A DNA stretch of 64,000 bases from Ochotona curzoniae (GCF_017591425.1 NW_024465886.1:962501-1026500); one strand, 5' to 3'; positions 27,540 to 47,895 are shown, counted from the first letter of the stretch. Translations and numbers: made by a program. The notes: a model not told the origin generated them from the sequence alone.

Positions 27540-27880
27540 TTTCTCTAATAAAATGCTGTTGACTGGGTGGCTTAGAGACAACACAATTGGCTTAACGTTC
27601 TAAAGCCTTGGGAAGCTGAAGATCAAGTCATGAGCAGATGCGGCCCTGGTGAGGGGGTATTTCCTGTTCATAGTCAGTGACTGTAGCTCTGCCTCACGTC
27701 CAGGAACAATATGCAGGCTCCAGTGGGCCTCTTCTACAAGCACGCTGTTCCCATTTGTGAAAGCCTTTCCTCTTGACCTCATTAGCTCCCCCAGGGTGCA
27801 TCTCCTGACACCCTGTCTTTGGGGATGAGGTTTTCAACACACACATTTGGGGAGGGCACACTGAGAACCACAGCATTTGT
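27540..27880 (-). mobile_element. LTR-type relic (MaLR-like)
   Basis: Reads in reverse as a mammalian apparent LTR retrotransposon LTR: gttgactgggtggcttagag, ctggtgagggggtatttcct and ggggatgaggttttcaacac. No coding capacity. Confidence 0.5.
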
Positions 27881-28217
27881 TCAAGTATTGGATGCCATGG
27901 ACATGTCAGCCAAGCAGGACTATTGTAAGAAAGTGAGGGAGAGCTTGGTCACCGGACACATTATAAACCACAGGTTTTATCTCCAATCTCTTGGTAACTT
28001 GCCACTTTCCTGTCTGTGATTCCTCAAAACCACTAAATCCTTACATGTCTTAGAATTTCTGGAAATAAATTTTCCTTGCGGTATTCTTGTTTAATGAAAT
28101 AAAACAAATAATATCACAATAGCATTATGTTACTTGCTAAACATGTGCTATAGGGTTCTCTTCTTACCTCTCTAGCAACAAAAGGTCTAACTTTGATTGC
28201 AATATATTTTTTAACAG

Positions 28218-28247
28218 CCCAAAGCCTTGAAACTGCTTGGAATGGAG
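28218..28247 (+). CDS. TRPM3: TRPM3 10-codon microexon
   Basis: This 30-nt exon in phase 0 encodes PKALKLLGME. The acceptor is ...tttttaacag and the donor is GAG|gtaaat. A 10-residue optional segment is a described TRPM3 splice variation, and this exon fits it in size and frame. A (TG)n-rich stretch starts about 18 nt after the donor, a possible binding site for UG-binding splicing regulators (inference). The segment lies in a cytosolic linker just before a charged lysine/arginine and acidic stretch in the next exon. Confidence 0.95.
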
Positions 28248-28883
28248 GTAAATATTTGCTCAATTTGTGTGTGTGTATGTCAATTATTTTTCCTCTTTAT
28301 GCATTTTGAAAACACATCTGTAAGTTTACTTCAGTGATAGAACTTAGGATATGACTGCAAAAAAAGGTGGCGGGGACAAACATTGCCTACGTCCATGGAT
28401 GCTGTTCACAAAAGCTTTACGAATTCCACCATGAGGTTATGGTAAATGGGAAACCTAGGAAGCAAAAAATTCCAGTAAGAAAAAAAAAAAAGTTTGTGGA
28501 TGTTTACAAAAGCCCAGAACTGCTTCAGAAATGTATCTATCTCATGGGGGATAGAGGATCCACTTCCAATGATTTGCTCATGTAGCTATCGTATTTGCTG
28601 GTGCAAGTCTAGAGTGCCCTTGTCCTTTTAACAGAGAAGGGCAATAAAATACAAATAATCCTTTGAGTAGAAGAGGAAATGGACTAAAGTGAAATGAAAA
28701 AGGAATCCATTGTTAAGTGTAAAATGTGCATGTTCCCCTAGGTTTATACTTAAGCGTGTGTTGGGCATGGTACCTTTGTGAGCTCTTTCCAGTGTATCCA
28801 GAGTCAAGTCAATAGAAGATATACAGTAATTTCTTAAAAGTAACAGATCCAACTCTGCCTACATGTGTTTCCCTAAACCATAG
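28248..28883 (+). other. TRPM3: Intron, 636 bp, after the microexon
   Basis: It starts with a TG-rich run near 28266-28280. The 72-codon frame at 28367-28585 matches no family I know and spans low-complexity A-rich sequence. Confidence 0.8.
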
Positions 28884-29405
<522 letters not shown>

Positions 29406-29645
29406 TGAGCTGCCCAAAACTCAAGGAATGTAGCATCATCCCACTAGTGCACATGGAAGGTGAACAAAACCTCTCAACCTTCGTTGTGCAGTGCTGCGTA
29501 CACAGAGGCCCCTGCAGACACGTGAACATACACTCGCATCCTATCAACTGCCCTAGGTCCAATGAGAGCTTCTCCCCGCTGTGGAAATGAGACTCAGAGA
29601 TTTTAAGTAACTTGTGCGAAGCTGTACATTCGTAGCTTTTGAAGA

Positions 29646-29962
29646 CTTTTTATTTTATTTTATTTTATTTTTTTACTAGAAGGTCAGTTAGGAAAGAGAT
29701 TTTCCATCCACTGGCTCATTCCCCAAATGGCCACAATGGCCAAAGCTGGGTTGGTCTAAAGCCAGGAGCCAGGAGACTCCTCTGATTCTCCCACATGGGT
29801 GCAGGATCCCAAGGCCTTGGACCATCCTCCACTGTTTTCCCAGGCCACAGCAGGGAGCTGAATCAGAATCAGAGTTCCAGGAACTTGAACTGGCTGGCAT
29901 CCACATAGGATGTCAGCGCCGCAGATGGAGGATTAGCTTGCTGTGCCATGGTGCCAGCACCC
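29646..29962 (-). mobile_element. CSINE
   Basis: Full-length reverse copy: a (TTTTA)n tail, tccatccactggctcattcc, taaagccaggagccagg and a head ending tgtgccatggtgccagca. Confidence 0.85.
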
Positions 29963-30226
29963 AGGTTTGAAGTGAGGTCAGTCCCATTTAAGAAGACAGC
30001 CTGTACTCCCTGCTTGACCGGCTTCTTCCTCCTTCTTCACCTTGTTTTCAGTGAGCACAGGACTATAGCTGGTTTGCCTCACGGCTCCAGCTCTGCATGC
30101 GATAACTGACACACAGTAGATGCTCCATGAATATGGGCTGGGTGACTCATGAACAGACTAGACCCCATATGAAACAACTGCTCTGCCCATTGCCACCTGA
30201 TGCAGTTGGCAGTGTGCATCTTCTAG

Positions 30227-36660
<6,434 letters not shown>

Positions 36661-37404
36661 TAACCGAACAAAGAGGTGAGATGAAGATGGGTGTGTCCTA
36701 GCAGGAAAGTAGATGCCCCTTTTCAAAGCACTTCCCTGTTTAGATGGATGAGCAGCAGGTCGGCCATGGCTCTGAGAGCCGTGAGTGAGGAGGGTGCAGA
36801 GGTGACATCCCTAGATGGGTAGAGTGTATGTGCAGTTACTGCCCATCTTGAAACAGCTGCACACAGCCTTACTGTGTGCTTCTCTAGGCCAACACTTAAC
36901 ACTGGCTGCAAAATCTCAACTTCTGCACCACGGACTGAACAAGTCTTGGCACATGGCTGTCATTCGCAAGTGCCACATTCAACCTGTCACCACCAGATCC
37001 CCTACGCTGCAAGTACAGCAAGCAGATTGTCCCTGACACTGCCAAGTGTCCCCATGTGGAATAAGATCCCCCCGTTGGGAACTACTTCTATAGGCATTAT
37101 CACATGATACAAAATATAACTACATACGTGTACTGAAATGCCATCCTAAGCTGTACTATTTTCCAATTTTGAAATAGATTTTAATAACAGACAGCAACCA
37201 TAACAAAGTGTGGTCTTGCAAGAAGAGGGGATATTTTCAAATGATTAGTTTTTTTTTTTTTCAGTGAAATGCAACTAACATTTATCAATGCTAAAAGAAA
37301 AAAAAATAGTTCTCCTCCCCAAAATAACAGAGGATGCAGAAATCGCCTCTCTTCCCATATTTTATAGAGATCTCTATTAGATTTACTTCACAGAAAACCT
37401 CTTG

Positions 37405-37600
37405 GCGGCAGCCAGCACAGACTTGGGAGGCAGGCAGCCTGGGACAGGCCCCCTCCGTGCCTCAGGACTGTGTGCCCTCAAGCCAGTCATTCTTCCATCA
37501 TGTCCCCTCAAATAGGGTAATAGCAGTACCTGCTTTTCAGAGCTCAGTGAAGATTAGATGTGCTAAAGTGTGTAAAGCATGCAGACCAGTGACTGGACAT
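37405..37600 (-). repeat. MIR-type SINE relic
   Basis: Reverse MIR: aatagggtaatagcagtacc and gaagattagatgtgctaaag. Confidence 0.5.
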
Positions 37601-37841
37601 GTAACCTGGTGTAGACAGAGCTGCTTTCCCAGGCCACGCTGCACAGATCATCAGTGTCAAAGTCATCCATCCATCACATAATCATCAAATAATCATATCA
37701 CTTATTGAGCCTCTGCAATATTGGAGGCAATCTCCTCCCTAATGTGAACAGGTTTGTCAGGATAACAAGTGTGATGCTGTTTGCTCCCACATCTGCCCTC
37801 CCCTCGGCCATGAGGCCTTAACTGTCTCAACCTAGAATAGG

Positions 37842-38152
37842 TCTTAGCAAACTACATCCCACTGCTTGTTACTGTAGCCTACAAACTAAGAATGGTTCTT
37901 ACATTTTTTAAGGGATTGAGATTTTAAAATATTTAAGTATATTTTATGACACATGAAAGTTACATAAAATTCAAATTTCAGTGTCCATAAATAAAGTTTT
38001 GTTGGCTCACAGCCAAACTCATTTGTTCCCCCATGGTCCGGCTGCTTGCTTTCCTGCACTACAGTAGGGCTGATCCACAGCAACAGGGACCATCTGGCTC
38101 ATGAAGCCTTAAAAATCAAGTGGAACCCTTGGCAGAGTACGTTTGCAATCCC
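37842..38152 (-). mobile_element. hAT-Charlie type DNA transposon relic (MER58-like)
   Basis: Contains aataaagttttgttggctca, cactacagtagggctgatcc and a 'gcaaactac...' / 'gtttgcaatccc' pair of ends typical of this non-autonomous element. Confidence 0.6.
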
Positions 38153-39387
38153 CAGTGCAATGAAACCAGAGGTCAGAGCCTCAGGTCCATCACTTGTATG
38201 ACATGGCGTTCACCTTTCTTATTCCTCAAGTCCTCTGAGTGCGCAGTAACAGGGTCGTCCCGTTTGTTCATCTGAGGCAATGAGTAGCTCAAGATAGCCC
38301 TTAGAGCATGACTCCCATCTGTGGTCACTCATTCTCAGCCTGGACCAAGCATCGCAACCAGCTAGCGACCTGAAGAAGCACACCGGGCACTGCACACCCT
38401 CCTAGAGATTCACTGGTCCTTGGTGTGCCCTCCGTGGTGCCAGGCACTATCGGAGCTCCCAGGTGACTGCAATGAGCAGCCAGGGTGGAGAACCATCACC
38501 CCAGACAGAGCGTTCAATTTTAAGCCCTATATTTGTGATACTTCCAGGATGATAAGGAGTTGTGCTAGTAGTGAAAATTCCTGGCCCAATCACAGAGTCA
38601 TGCCATCCGATCACCAGAAAGTGGCCTGAGGAGGCTTTGTGCTTGAATAAACTCCAAGATGAGTCTAACGGTTAGGGAAGCTCGGCACCCACTGCTCTGC
38701 CTCTGTGGTTTGCAGAGGGTTAAATGAACCTCAGGGATCCCCACGAGCAACCACAAGGCACAGGTATCCAGGACGTGAATGGAGGTGAGGTGTGATTCAC
38801 AACGAACGTCGGCTCTAGGAGGAAGGCCCCATCTGGGTCTCATTCTTTGTATTTCTGACACTGGTATCCAACCCTTTTTCTCCCAAGAATCCAAAAGACA
38901 GGACAAGTCCCCCACTTCCCAGAACCTCAGATCCTCGTCTGAACAAGTTTTCCAGGGAACAAGATGGATTTTCCTCTGTTCCAACCGGCTTCCAGGCCCT
39001 GCTTGTATCAAGAGCTGTTTTCAAGCAGCCAGCTGGAAGGGAGTCAGACTCAAGGTGTGCAAAGCCCCAGGTCAGAGGACACAGTGTGCACCCTGGGTCT
39101 CCACAGGGTGACAGAGACCCTTCTCCCTGCAAGACCATCTGTCCCTCCTCTCTCTAGGACACAGAAGGCCTGTGAAAAGTCAGCAGTAGCATGACCCCAG
39201 CAGGGGTCCACAGCAAACTGCTGCAGGCTTTGGTCCTTGTATCTGATAGTTTAGGAAACATGCATCTTGGCTAATGGAAAAAAACAACATATAATCAAAT
39301 AACAATATAGACTCTTCTAGAATGCCCACTGATTTAAATAAGAATCAAGGTTGTAGTTCTGTTGAAAAGTTTTGACATTCTACATGC

Positions 39388-39548
39388 AGCCTGTTAAAGT
39401 TTTTGGAATACATTCACACTTTATACACACATGAAATCTTCCCAACTTCATGGAAACTGTTATGAAAAACACCAGGCATGGATCTCAGATTCTTTTTCAT
39501 TGAGATAAGCTCTTAATTCTGTTTCTCCATGAAATATTTGAAGTAACG
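39388..39548 (+). mobile_element. Short inverted-repeat element, copy 4
   Basis: ctgttaaagtttttggaata at the start and tctccatgaaatatttgaag at the end; diverged. Confidence 0.45.
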
Positions 39549-39952
39549 CTGTGTGCCCACACACATAAACAACGTATGTCATGCTTGGATAATGTGCTCT
39601 AAGGCTGCATGAATGCTAATATGGGTCACTTCAAGGACAACAGCCAGTTCTCCGTGGTGCTGTTTAAACACTTACTGCCCTAGTTCCAGAAATCTATATT
39701 TTGGGAATTGTAGCTTGACTATGGGAAAAGTTCATTGTAGAGTAACTGATTTTCAAGGACAGGAGCTAAAATGGGTAAAAGTGGTGGAAGCCAAAACGAT
39801 AACCAGGATAAAGAGAAATATCAATGGTCCATGGGGCATCAATGGGAAACAAGAGGGGACAGGGACATTTTGAAAAAACCCAAAGAGGTGAATGGTTATT
39901 AGCCAGTGTTCCTTGGGCCTCCCCAGTGTGTTAGAAGAGCTATGTGATGATA

Positions 39953-39974
39953 GAGAGAGAGAGAGAGAGAGAGA
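39953..39974 (+). repeat. (GA)n microsatellite
   Basis: About 11 GA units, followed by a loose GATG/GATA-rich stretch to about 40140. Confidence 0.9.
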
Positions 39975-40427
39975 AATGGGCCACAGATTGTGGATACACA
40001 CAGATATGTAGCTGCAGTGCTGGACACTAGGTAGACGCTGTGTGGGTGGGGTCACTGGCTGATGGATGGATGACAGGTTAACAGATGATAGATACGCAAC
40101 TGATCGCTGACAGGGTGGTTGGTAGGTAGGAAGATGATACGCAAATACATAGGATATCCTTCCACAGGCCCTGCTCCACTTGGCTGGCACGCACCTGAGC
40201 CGGGTCTAAACCCACGATTCGCTGACTTCTGTGCCACCTCCCTTCCCTCAACTAGACGAGGCCTGTATGCAGAGGATAGAGTTGGATTCAAGGAGTCACA
40301 CACGGACACACAGAGGAACTGACCCTACCGGTGATGAGAAGAGGATGCTCGAGAGGGGTTTTTGCAATGAACTGGGTCACGTGATGAAGACCAGGGAAGT
40401 TAACATTCACTTCATCTGCAAGTGAAT

Positions 40428-40737
40428 GCTGTGACATAGCACATTAAGCTGCCACTTGGGACGTCCACAGCCCATTACACAGCACCCATCAGTTCAAGTC
40501 CCAGCTATCCTGCTTCTGATCCAGCTCCCCTCCAATGAATCTGTGAGGTAGCTGAAGCTGATCCAGGTGCTTGGGCCCATGTCACTCACAGGCGAGACCT
40601 GGAGGGAGTCCCAGCACAGTCCTGGCTAGAGCAGTCATCTGTAGAATGAATCAGTGGATGGAATATATCCACCCTCCCTGACCCACGCCACTCCTTCCCT
40701 TTTTCTGTCACCCTGCCTCTCAGATATAAATAAATTG
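40428..40737 (+). mobile_element. CSINE, plus member of an inverted pair
   Basis: The head is acattaagctgccacttggg; the body has ttcaagtcccagctatcctg and gaatcagtggatgga; the tail is agatataaataaa. Confidence 0.75.
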
Positions 40738-40766
40738 GATTAAAGTAAAAAGAAGTCACATTTTGA

Positions 40767-41066
40767 ATTAATTTTATTTGATTTGAAAGGCAGAGTTACA
40801 GAGAATGCAGAGAGAGGCGAGAGATCTTGCATGCACGGGTCACTCCCTAAAGGCCACAACCACCAGGGATGGAGCAGGCCGGTCAGGTCAGGGTCTCAGG
40901 TGAGTGGCAGGGGCTCGGGCATTTGAGTCATCTCCTGTAGCTCTCCCAGGTGCATCAACAGGGAGCTACATCAGAAGCGGAGCAGCCAGGACCTCAGCTG
41001 GCACCCATGTAAGATTCTGGCTTTTCAAGTGGTAGCCTAACCAACTGCATGACCGCACCAACCCCT
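40767..41066 (-). mobile_element. CSINE, minus member of an inverted pair
   Basis: Starts with the reverse tail attttatttgatttgaaagg and ends ccgcaccaacccc. Only about 30 bp separate it from the plus copy. Confidence 0.8.
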
Positions 41067-42514
41067 GAACCGACTTTTAAACCATGCCCTACGTGATCTT
41101 GTTTTGCTCATGACCTTGAAGGCAGAGAAGAAGAAGAAGCTAGACATAGATTAAAGTGACAGTAGCCAGGGAGTGTGCAAGGGAAACCATTCGGGTGGAG
41201 AGGGCGACCAGCTAGGCAGTCCTACCCACCATCAGTGCCTACCTGAGGTCTGCGTGTCAGGGTCTCAGTGGGAGTGGACATGATCCAGGATCTCACTTAA
41301 CTCATGGATTTTACCCTTTACGAGACGATGGAACTATGGCATGGTTGTATGCAAATGTGTATGCAAATAGGATCTCAGAAATAACATTGACTGATGTTAA
41401 CAATCACTGAATCACTCACAAAAAAAATAAAGGTGAAGGGAGAGAGGGGGGAAGAGAAAAAATGCAGCAGGGAGGGTCAGAGAGATGAAGGATGAATGAA
41501 TGGACACCCATCACCAGAGCAAGCAGCCAGGTTCCCTGCCTGCCAAGGTCACACAGCGTCTGCAGAAGCTTTCAGAACCTTCCACCCTTGTGGAAGAGCT
41601 CTGCCTGCTCTGACTCCTTAGAGTATAGACTGTGCAAATAAGCTTCCTCTGAGCGCTGTCCTCGGCTCCTGAGTCCCCAGGACTGGCGGCTTGATGCACC
41701 ACTTCCAATTCCCCAGCAGATTCCCTACAGCCTGCTCAATCCCATCTCCCAGCAACAGGCACCAGACTGAGCCCCAAGGTGTTTCTCCCAGACGTTAGCC
41801 AGTCAGCAAGCACACTCCAAGATACCACAGATGAAATCCCACTGCAGGCCACACCGGACCACGCACATCCAGTCCTATCCCAATGCAGGCCACGCACATC
41901 CAGTCCTTTCTGTCAGTGTCTCTGTCTCTTTGTTCTGTTCCAAAGCAGAGGGGAACATTCTAATCTGGGTAGGTGGTGCCGGGGACAACAGGAACGCACC
42001 TCCCAGGGCCCTGCCAAGCCACACACTTCAAGTTGGGAACGAAACAAGAGGACATGGACTCAGAGGAGGACAGAAACATGGCTTTCAGATGACCACTGGA
42101 CTTTTTTGTGCAGGACTGGACAATTCCCAGGTAGCAAGCGTGTCTTCCCAGCCTTCCCACACACATCCAATCTGCAAAAAAAAATCCACTGAGCTACATC
42201 AGCTCAAGTGAGAGCATCCCCTGACACGAGGTTCCCCTTTGCGCCAGGAAGCCACAAGAAAACTGGGAATTGTGAAATTAAATCCTGCATCACAACACTT
42301 GGGCACAAAGCAGCAGCACGCAGGGACCTAGGAGGGGCCAAAGGAGAGGCTGCATCTTAGTGATTCTCAATATTGCAGTCTTTATAATGTCTTCTAATAG
42401 GCTCCACGCATGTCTGTAGCTGCCCTTGTCCTGTCCTGCCCGTGTGGCCGCAGCCCTCCCAGGCCAGGGCTGCCGGGCTGCAGCAGCCAGAGCATGGACT
42501 ATGTTTCCTTGCAG

Positions 42515-42643
42515 CTGGCTTACATTGGGTACCTGATGCTGTTCAACTACATCGTGTTGGTGAAGATGGAGCGCTGGCCTTCCACACAGGAATGGATCGT
42601 CATCTCCTACATTTTCACCCTGGGAATAGAGAAGATGAGAGAG
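42515..42643 (+). CDS. TRPM3: TRPM3 coding exon, S1 and S2 (43 codons)
   Basis: This 129-nt exon, phase 0 at both ends, encodes [20 protein letters not shown], most of helix S1 and the start of the extracellular S1-S2 loop. It continues with the loop WPSTQE and helix S2 ([17 protein letters not shown]). The acceptor is ...tttccttgcag and the donor is GAG|gtaaga, both near consensus. S1-S4 form the ligand- and voltage-sensor-like domain of the channel. The intron before it is 6.1 kb and carries the paired inverted SINEs at 40428-41066. Confidence 0.98.
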
Positions 42644-43139
42644 GTAAGAGCTTTTGTGAAAGGAAACTTGGGGGAAACGCTGCTCGGTCACATCTGGGGA
42701 TGAAGGGCAGGATGGGGCGTGGGACGCTGGGCATCCCGAGTAAGCCAGAAGTCCTTCTCTCCGGCGCTGCTCGAGGGGCTGCTGACCCCTCTCTGGCAGA
42801 CGCAGGGAGGCCTTTGACGGAGCCGCCAACGGGCGAGTGCTGAGGACCGTCTATGTCCTGGTCATGTCACCTCCTGCCCTAGGAGGCCACCCAGCGCCTT
42901 CAACACGGTGTGCATGTGGCTTTCGTCTGCCCCACCAACAATGCCTGTTCCAACTCTGGGTCTCTCAACAGCCAGCCAACACCTGTAGTTCCCGTTCATC
43001 CCGTTTTATTTTCCTCCGACATTTATCAAGTAGCCCCCGGTGTCACACATGAGCGAACCCACATCCAGTCCTTCCCACTTCCCTCCTGCCCATTCCGAGA
43101 CCCACTCAGAGCCACCCAAGGTCCAGTCCCATAGGACAC

Positions 43140-43659
43140 GAGACCACAGAATACTACTGTAAGTAGACGAGCTACCATGGGAAGACATGGAAAGCCTCGT
43201 TGCCGTTGTTTGTCTCGGAAGCCAGTGTGAAATGGCCGTGTGCTCTAAGACTCCATAGTACATGCCAGAAAAATCCGGCTATGGAGACGGCGAGAAGATC
43301 GGTGGTTACAGGGGTTAGGATTGGGGATGATGAAGGACAGCACGCAGAGGGCTTTCAGGCAGTGAAAATGTTGTGTAAGATGATGCGAGCGGGCACAGGT
43401 CACCACACACTTGTGCAAACCTATGGAATAGACAACGCTGAGCGTGAACCCTCAGATGCAACGTGGGCCCTGGGTGGCAAAATGTTGGTGTGGGTTCAGC
43501 GACGATGCCTGCGCCACCTGGTCAGAAACACCCGTCATGGGACCAGCGATGCAGAAAACATCAGAGCAGGGAGTGCATGGGCGATGTCGGCACTGTCCTC
43601 AAAACGCTGCCGGACCGAAAACTGCTCTAAAACCATTGTCTCGAATTCGATTAAAAACG
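43140..43659 (+). mobile_element. Old L1 3' end, unusually CpG-rich
   Basis: Matches the familiar L1 tail: ggagacggcgagaagatcgg, ggttacaggggttaggattg and accgaaaactgctctaaaac. It keeps or has gained many CpGs where old L1 tails are normally AT-rich. Confidence 0.6.
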
Positions 43660-45263
43660 GAGGTTGGGGGGAGAGGAGGAAGCATTGAGAGCCACTACAT
43701 TGGCTGCGATCCAGCCCACGTCCACCAGAGGGCTCTGCAAGCCCGCGCAACCCTTTGCCTTTCCTGCAGAAAGCCAGGAGGGCATCGGGAGCAGGGGGCA
43801 GCAGCAACTCCGCATCGCCCCCCCCAAACTGCAGGCAGAGGCGGAGGCTTTCTCTGGGGGGAACAAATGCTCCCTGGCACGTCGGCTGCACGCTGCCAAG
43901 CCCAGGAACAATCGCAGTGCTCTCCGGACAGAGTGGGAAGATCCACGGCACCAGGGTGGTGCAGGGGTGGAGGCTGGGGTGTGGGATGGTGGGGCGATCC
44001 TGCACATACCCCATCAGATTACCCTGGACTTCGCCGTGCTTGCCTTCGTGGGGTGTAGCTCTAGAATGTTCTCCACCGGAAGAAAAGGGGCAGTGTCCGC
44101 TAGGTGCAGTTGAGTTGGAGTTTGAGATCCCTTCTGACTAACGGTACTGTTTGTTTGGGGGCTTGGGGGCCGATGCTAAGCATCTCCTCGGCCTGGAGAC
44201 TGAGGAGTGAGCGCTCTAGGCCCATTGCAGCAGGGCCGGATTTCAACAAGCAATAGGATGCCTTCTCTTCTTCCCACACACTGTCTCCCTTCAGTCCTCC
44301 CCATTCATCCTGTCTGCCACTTGTTGACCAGTGCTGTGGGTTTCCTGCTCGTAAACTGAAGCCCAGTAATAAATCTGGTTCGGTCTTTGTTGCCTCTGGG
44401 AACCGAGGCCCGCTCCTGTGAGCGAGCCAGTGGCCCTGTGGCAGTGCTGGGCCAGCTGGAGGCCTGTGATAGAACACCCAGCACATGTTCCGCCTCCACG
44501 AAGAGCAGAGAAGGGAAAGAATGGAGTCTCTCCAGGGACCGGGTTGGAAGAAAGCAGGGTGCAGGCTGCCCTCCACAGACTGTTCTGCTCGGGCCTGCCA
44601 ATGAGGCCGCCTGCCAGGATGCTCAAAGCCTGGCTAGCCCGTGCTGGGAGGCAGCCCTTAGCAGCGGGCAGGCCGGGGCTTCCCAGGCCCAGGCTAGCAA
44701 AGGGTCAGCGGAAGAGGCTCCTGACACTGGGGACAGGGCTGTGGTGGACGCCTTAGCCCCAGGAGGGCAGCCCCACTGCCCCCGGCCCTGCCCTGAACAG
44801 CTCATCCAGCAAGGGAGCGGGGACTCCTGCAGTCAGTACATGGACCCTCTGGAACTCACCCCCAAGAGCCTGGAAAGGTGGGAGGGCTCCAGATACACAA
44901 AAAGGCAGCTTGGTGGCCTCCCCAGCTGCCCTCCCTCTCCCAGCTCTCATTTCTGCCTGTGCCCACCACAGGAAGCCCCCTCCCCACATACTCCCTGTAC
45001 TGCAGGCCCTGGGTGGATAGGTTCAGCTGCATCTCCTGCCCAATCCACAACTGAGACCAGTGGCACAGCTGTGACAACAGGCCCACTTTACCGTCTGGGA
45101 GCGGGCTCAGAGCGCTCCAGCCCTCTGCTGTGTCTCTGAAAGCTGAGCTGGTTTTAACTGCCCTCACAGCCTTCCGGCTCCAGCATGTGCGCCCACCCTG
45201 CTCACAGGTGGCTGAGAGCTGGCCCAAGAGGTGCACTGCGAGGGCAGCGCTCTTCAGCTGCTT

Positions 45264-45417
45264 CTTTAAAAAGATGTGTGTTTATTTTTATTGGAAGGAT
45301 TCACAGAGTGAAGGAGAGAGCTCTTCCTCCGCTGGTTCAGTCCCAAGTGGCCACAATGCCAGAGCTGAGTCAGTCCAAAGCCAGGAGCCAGGGGCTTCTT
45401 CTGGCTCTCCCACACGG
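45264..45417 (-). mobile_element. CSINE, 3' half
   Basis: Reverse tail tttatttttattggaagg, then ccgctggttcagtcccaag and aaagccaggagccaggggct; truncated at its 5' side. Confidence 0.8.
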
Positions 45418-45465
45418 AAATTCATAGTTTCATAACAGAAACTTTGATGTTTGTTTCAGAATTGA

Positions 45466-45984
<519 letters not shown>

Positions 45985-47134
45985 TAACAAAAGAGACCAC
46001 TGTTAGAATCCACTGGAAGTGGTCCAGGGATGTTTTAAATGCCCTTAGAGTGTTTCTGTTTATAAAAACTGGGAATTTTAATCACCAGTTACGCATTCAC
46101 TTACTGACAAAGATAAAGATCAGTCATGTCTTGCCAAGCACTGACGAGACGTTGAACGCAGAGTGCACGCAGATGCTCTCTCTGTGATGCTGGAGCTGGG
46201 AGGAAGAGCCGGCCAGGCAGTGTGAGAATGCTGCGAGCTGTGTGTGCAGCAGGGTAGGGAGAGGGCGCTTCCCAGAGGGGACGTTTCAGGAGGGTCTCAC
46301 CGAGACAGGGGTCTTCAGACACAATGTTAACAGATTTTAAAGACTTTTAAAAGATCTTTTAAAAAGAAAATGACATGCTAGAAAAATGCTTTTCCCCACA
46401 CAAAAGGAAGAAAAGTAGGTAATTTCAGCTCAACTGAGCCGAGGCGCGTTAGGCGGAGTTTGAGTCGAACGTCATGTTCTGCCACACATCATTGTTTTGT
46501 TACATGGCTGCGAGAAGATGTCTCCTAGGATCCAGAATGGCACTCCTACTTACTTCATTGTTCGAAAAAAGAATCCACAGGGAAAGATAATATGTTTCCC
46601 CAGAAATGGCCCGAGATTCCTTCCGGTGCTCCTTTACCACACGCTAGCTTCCAGAGTGTTTCCGTAAAGGACAAAGCCCTCTGAGGACAGTGTCAGCGCG
46701 GATCCAGAAACACAAATGAGCCAGCTCCCTCTCCAGACTCACTCCAGAAGAAACAGACGAGACACTGAGTGTTTTCATGAGTTCTAAGAGCGTCCCCTAT
46801 TCAACCTTCTTAGGACATTGTGTGGAAAAGCTAAGTACTTCCATTCTACCATGGCAAACACCTTTTAATGGAAAGCTTCTTTGTTTAAAAATGATAATAA
46901 TAAAACCTTCCCTTCGCTTCCATTGTATCATTGTATGGGCTGTAGAAGCCAGCATCCAGCAATTGGTCAGAGCTTTCCCAGGCACGTCATTGTCAGTCCA
47001 GAGTTTATTGGACATTTGTATGGCTGGGTGAGTGTGATTCTACTGCAGAAAAGCTTCCTAGGACACATCCTGTGAAAGCTCAGATAAACACATTCAACAA
47101 AGATTTTGCACAGAATGAGGGATAAGAATGAGAA

Positions 47135-47275
47135 CTTTCCTTAACCTCCTGAGACTCAGTTTACTCATTTCTAAAACAGCTGTAAACAATTCATATGTAT
47201 TTAAAATAGTTGTTGTGATGGTTAGGATCAGCTTATTAAATGGCCAGCAGTGTCTGGCTCATAGTTTGAAACTTG
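47135..47275 (-). repeat. MIR-type SINE relic
   Basis: Reverse MIR: aacctcctgagactcagttt, ttgttgtgatggttagga and cagtgtctggctcatag. Confidence 0.6.
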
Positions 47276-47895
47276 ACAAATTCTAGCCCTTATCATTAAA
47301 TTCACGTTATGTTTTGTAAAGTACAGCAGGAAAGAGAAGGCTTACTCATAGACCTTGTGCTGTGTTCCTGGGCCTTCCGGTGGTGTTTGTAGCCCCAGCA
47401 TGGTTTAGAGCAGAGTCTCATCAATCCTATTTTTGACAGGGAAGATGTGACTTCACAAGACTGAGTTACTTGCCCCAAACTGAGCTCCGGTTCAATTTGG
47501 TGGAAAAACATGCATCTTACTCAATTACAAACCTGTTGCATTATCTTCTTTGTATTTTAACCATGAACTTGAGATTGTCGTGAAAATTCCTATGTCTAAA
47601 AGCAGAAAGTCTCAATTTTGAGTCTGTGGATGGGGCGTAAGAAAGATTTATGGGACCCCCTCCTCTTGCTCAGTTTATACGTGAAATGTGTGGAGGTGAT
47701 GAGTTTGCTGGAGAACGCATGTTTTTGTCAACTCATCGAGTGGAGCCAGTGTAAACAAAGATTTATAACAACAGCAGGATTAGGCCAAATTTTCCCAACT
47801 TTGACACTACTGTTATTAAGGGCTGAGAAATTCTTTGTGCACCGTAGGAAGATAAACACCACCTATGACCTCTGCAAGAGCACGCACATGCGCGT

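Noticed and set aside
28367..28585. 72-codon frame with a zinc-ribbon-like feel
   Set aside because: No paired CxxC motifs and an A-rich run in the middle; probably chance.
43444..45139. Overlapping 100-250 codon frames
   Set aside because: High GC with few stop codons; they overlap in several frames on both strands and include L1 tail.
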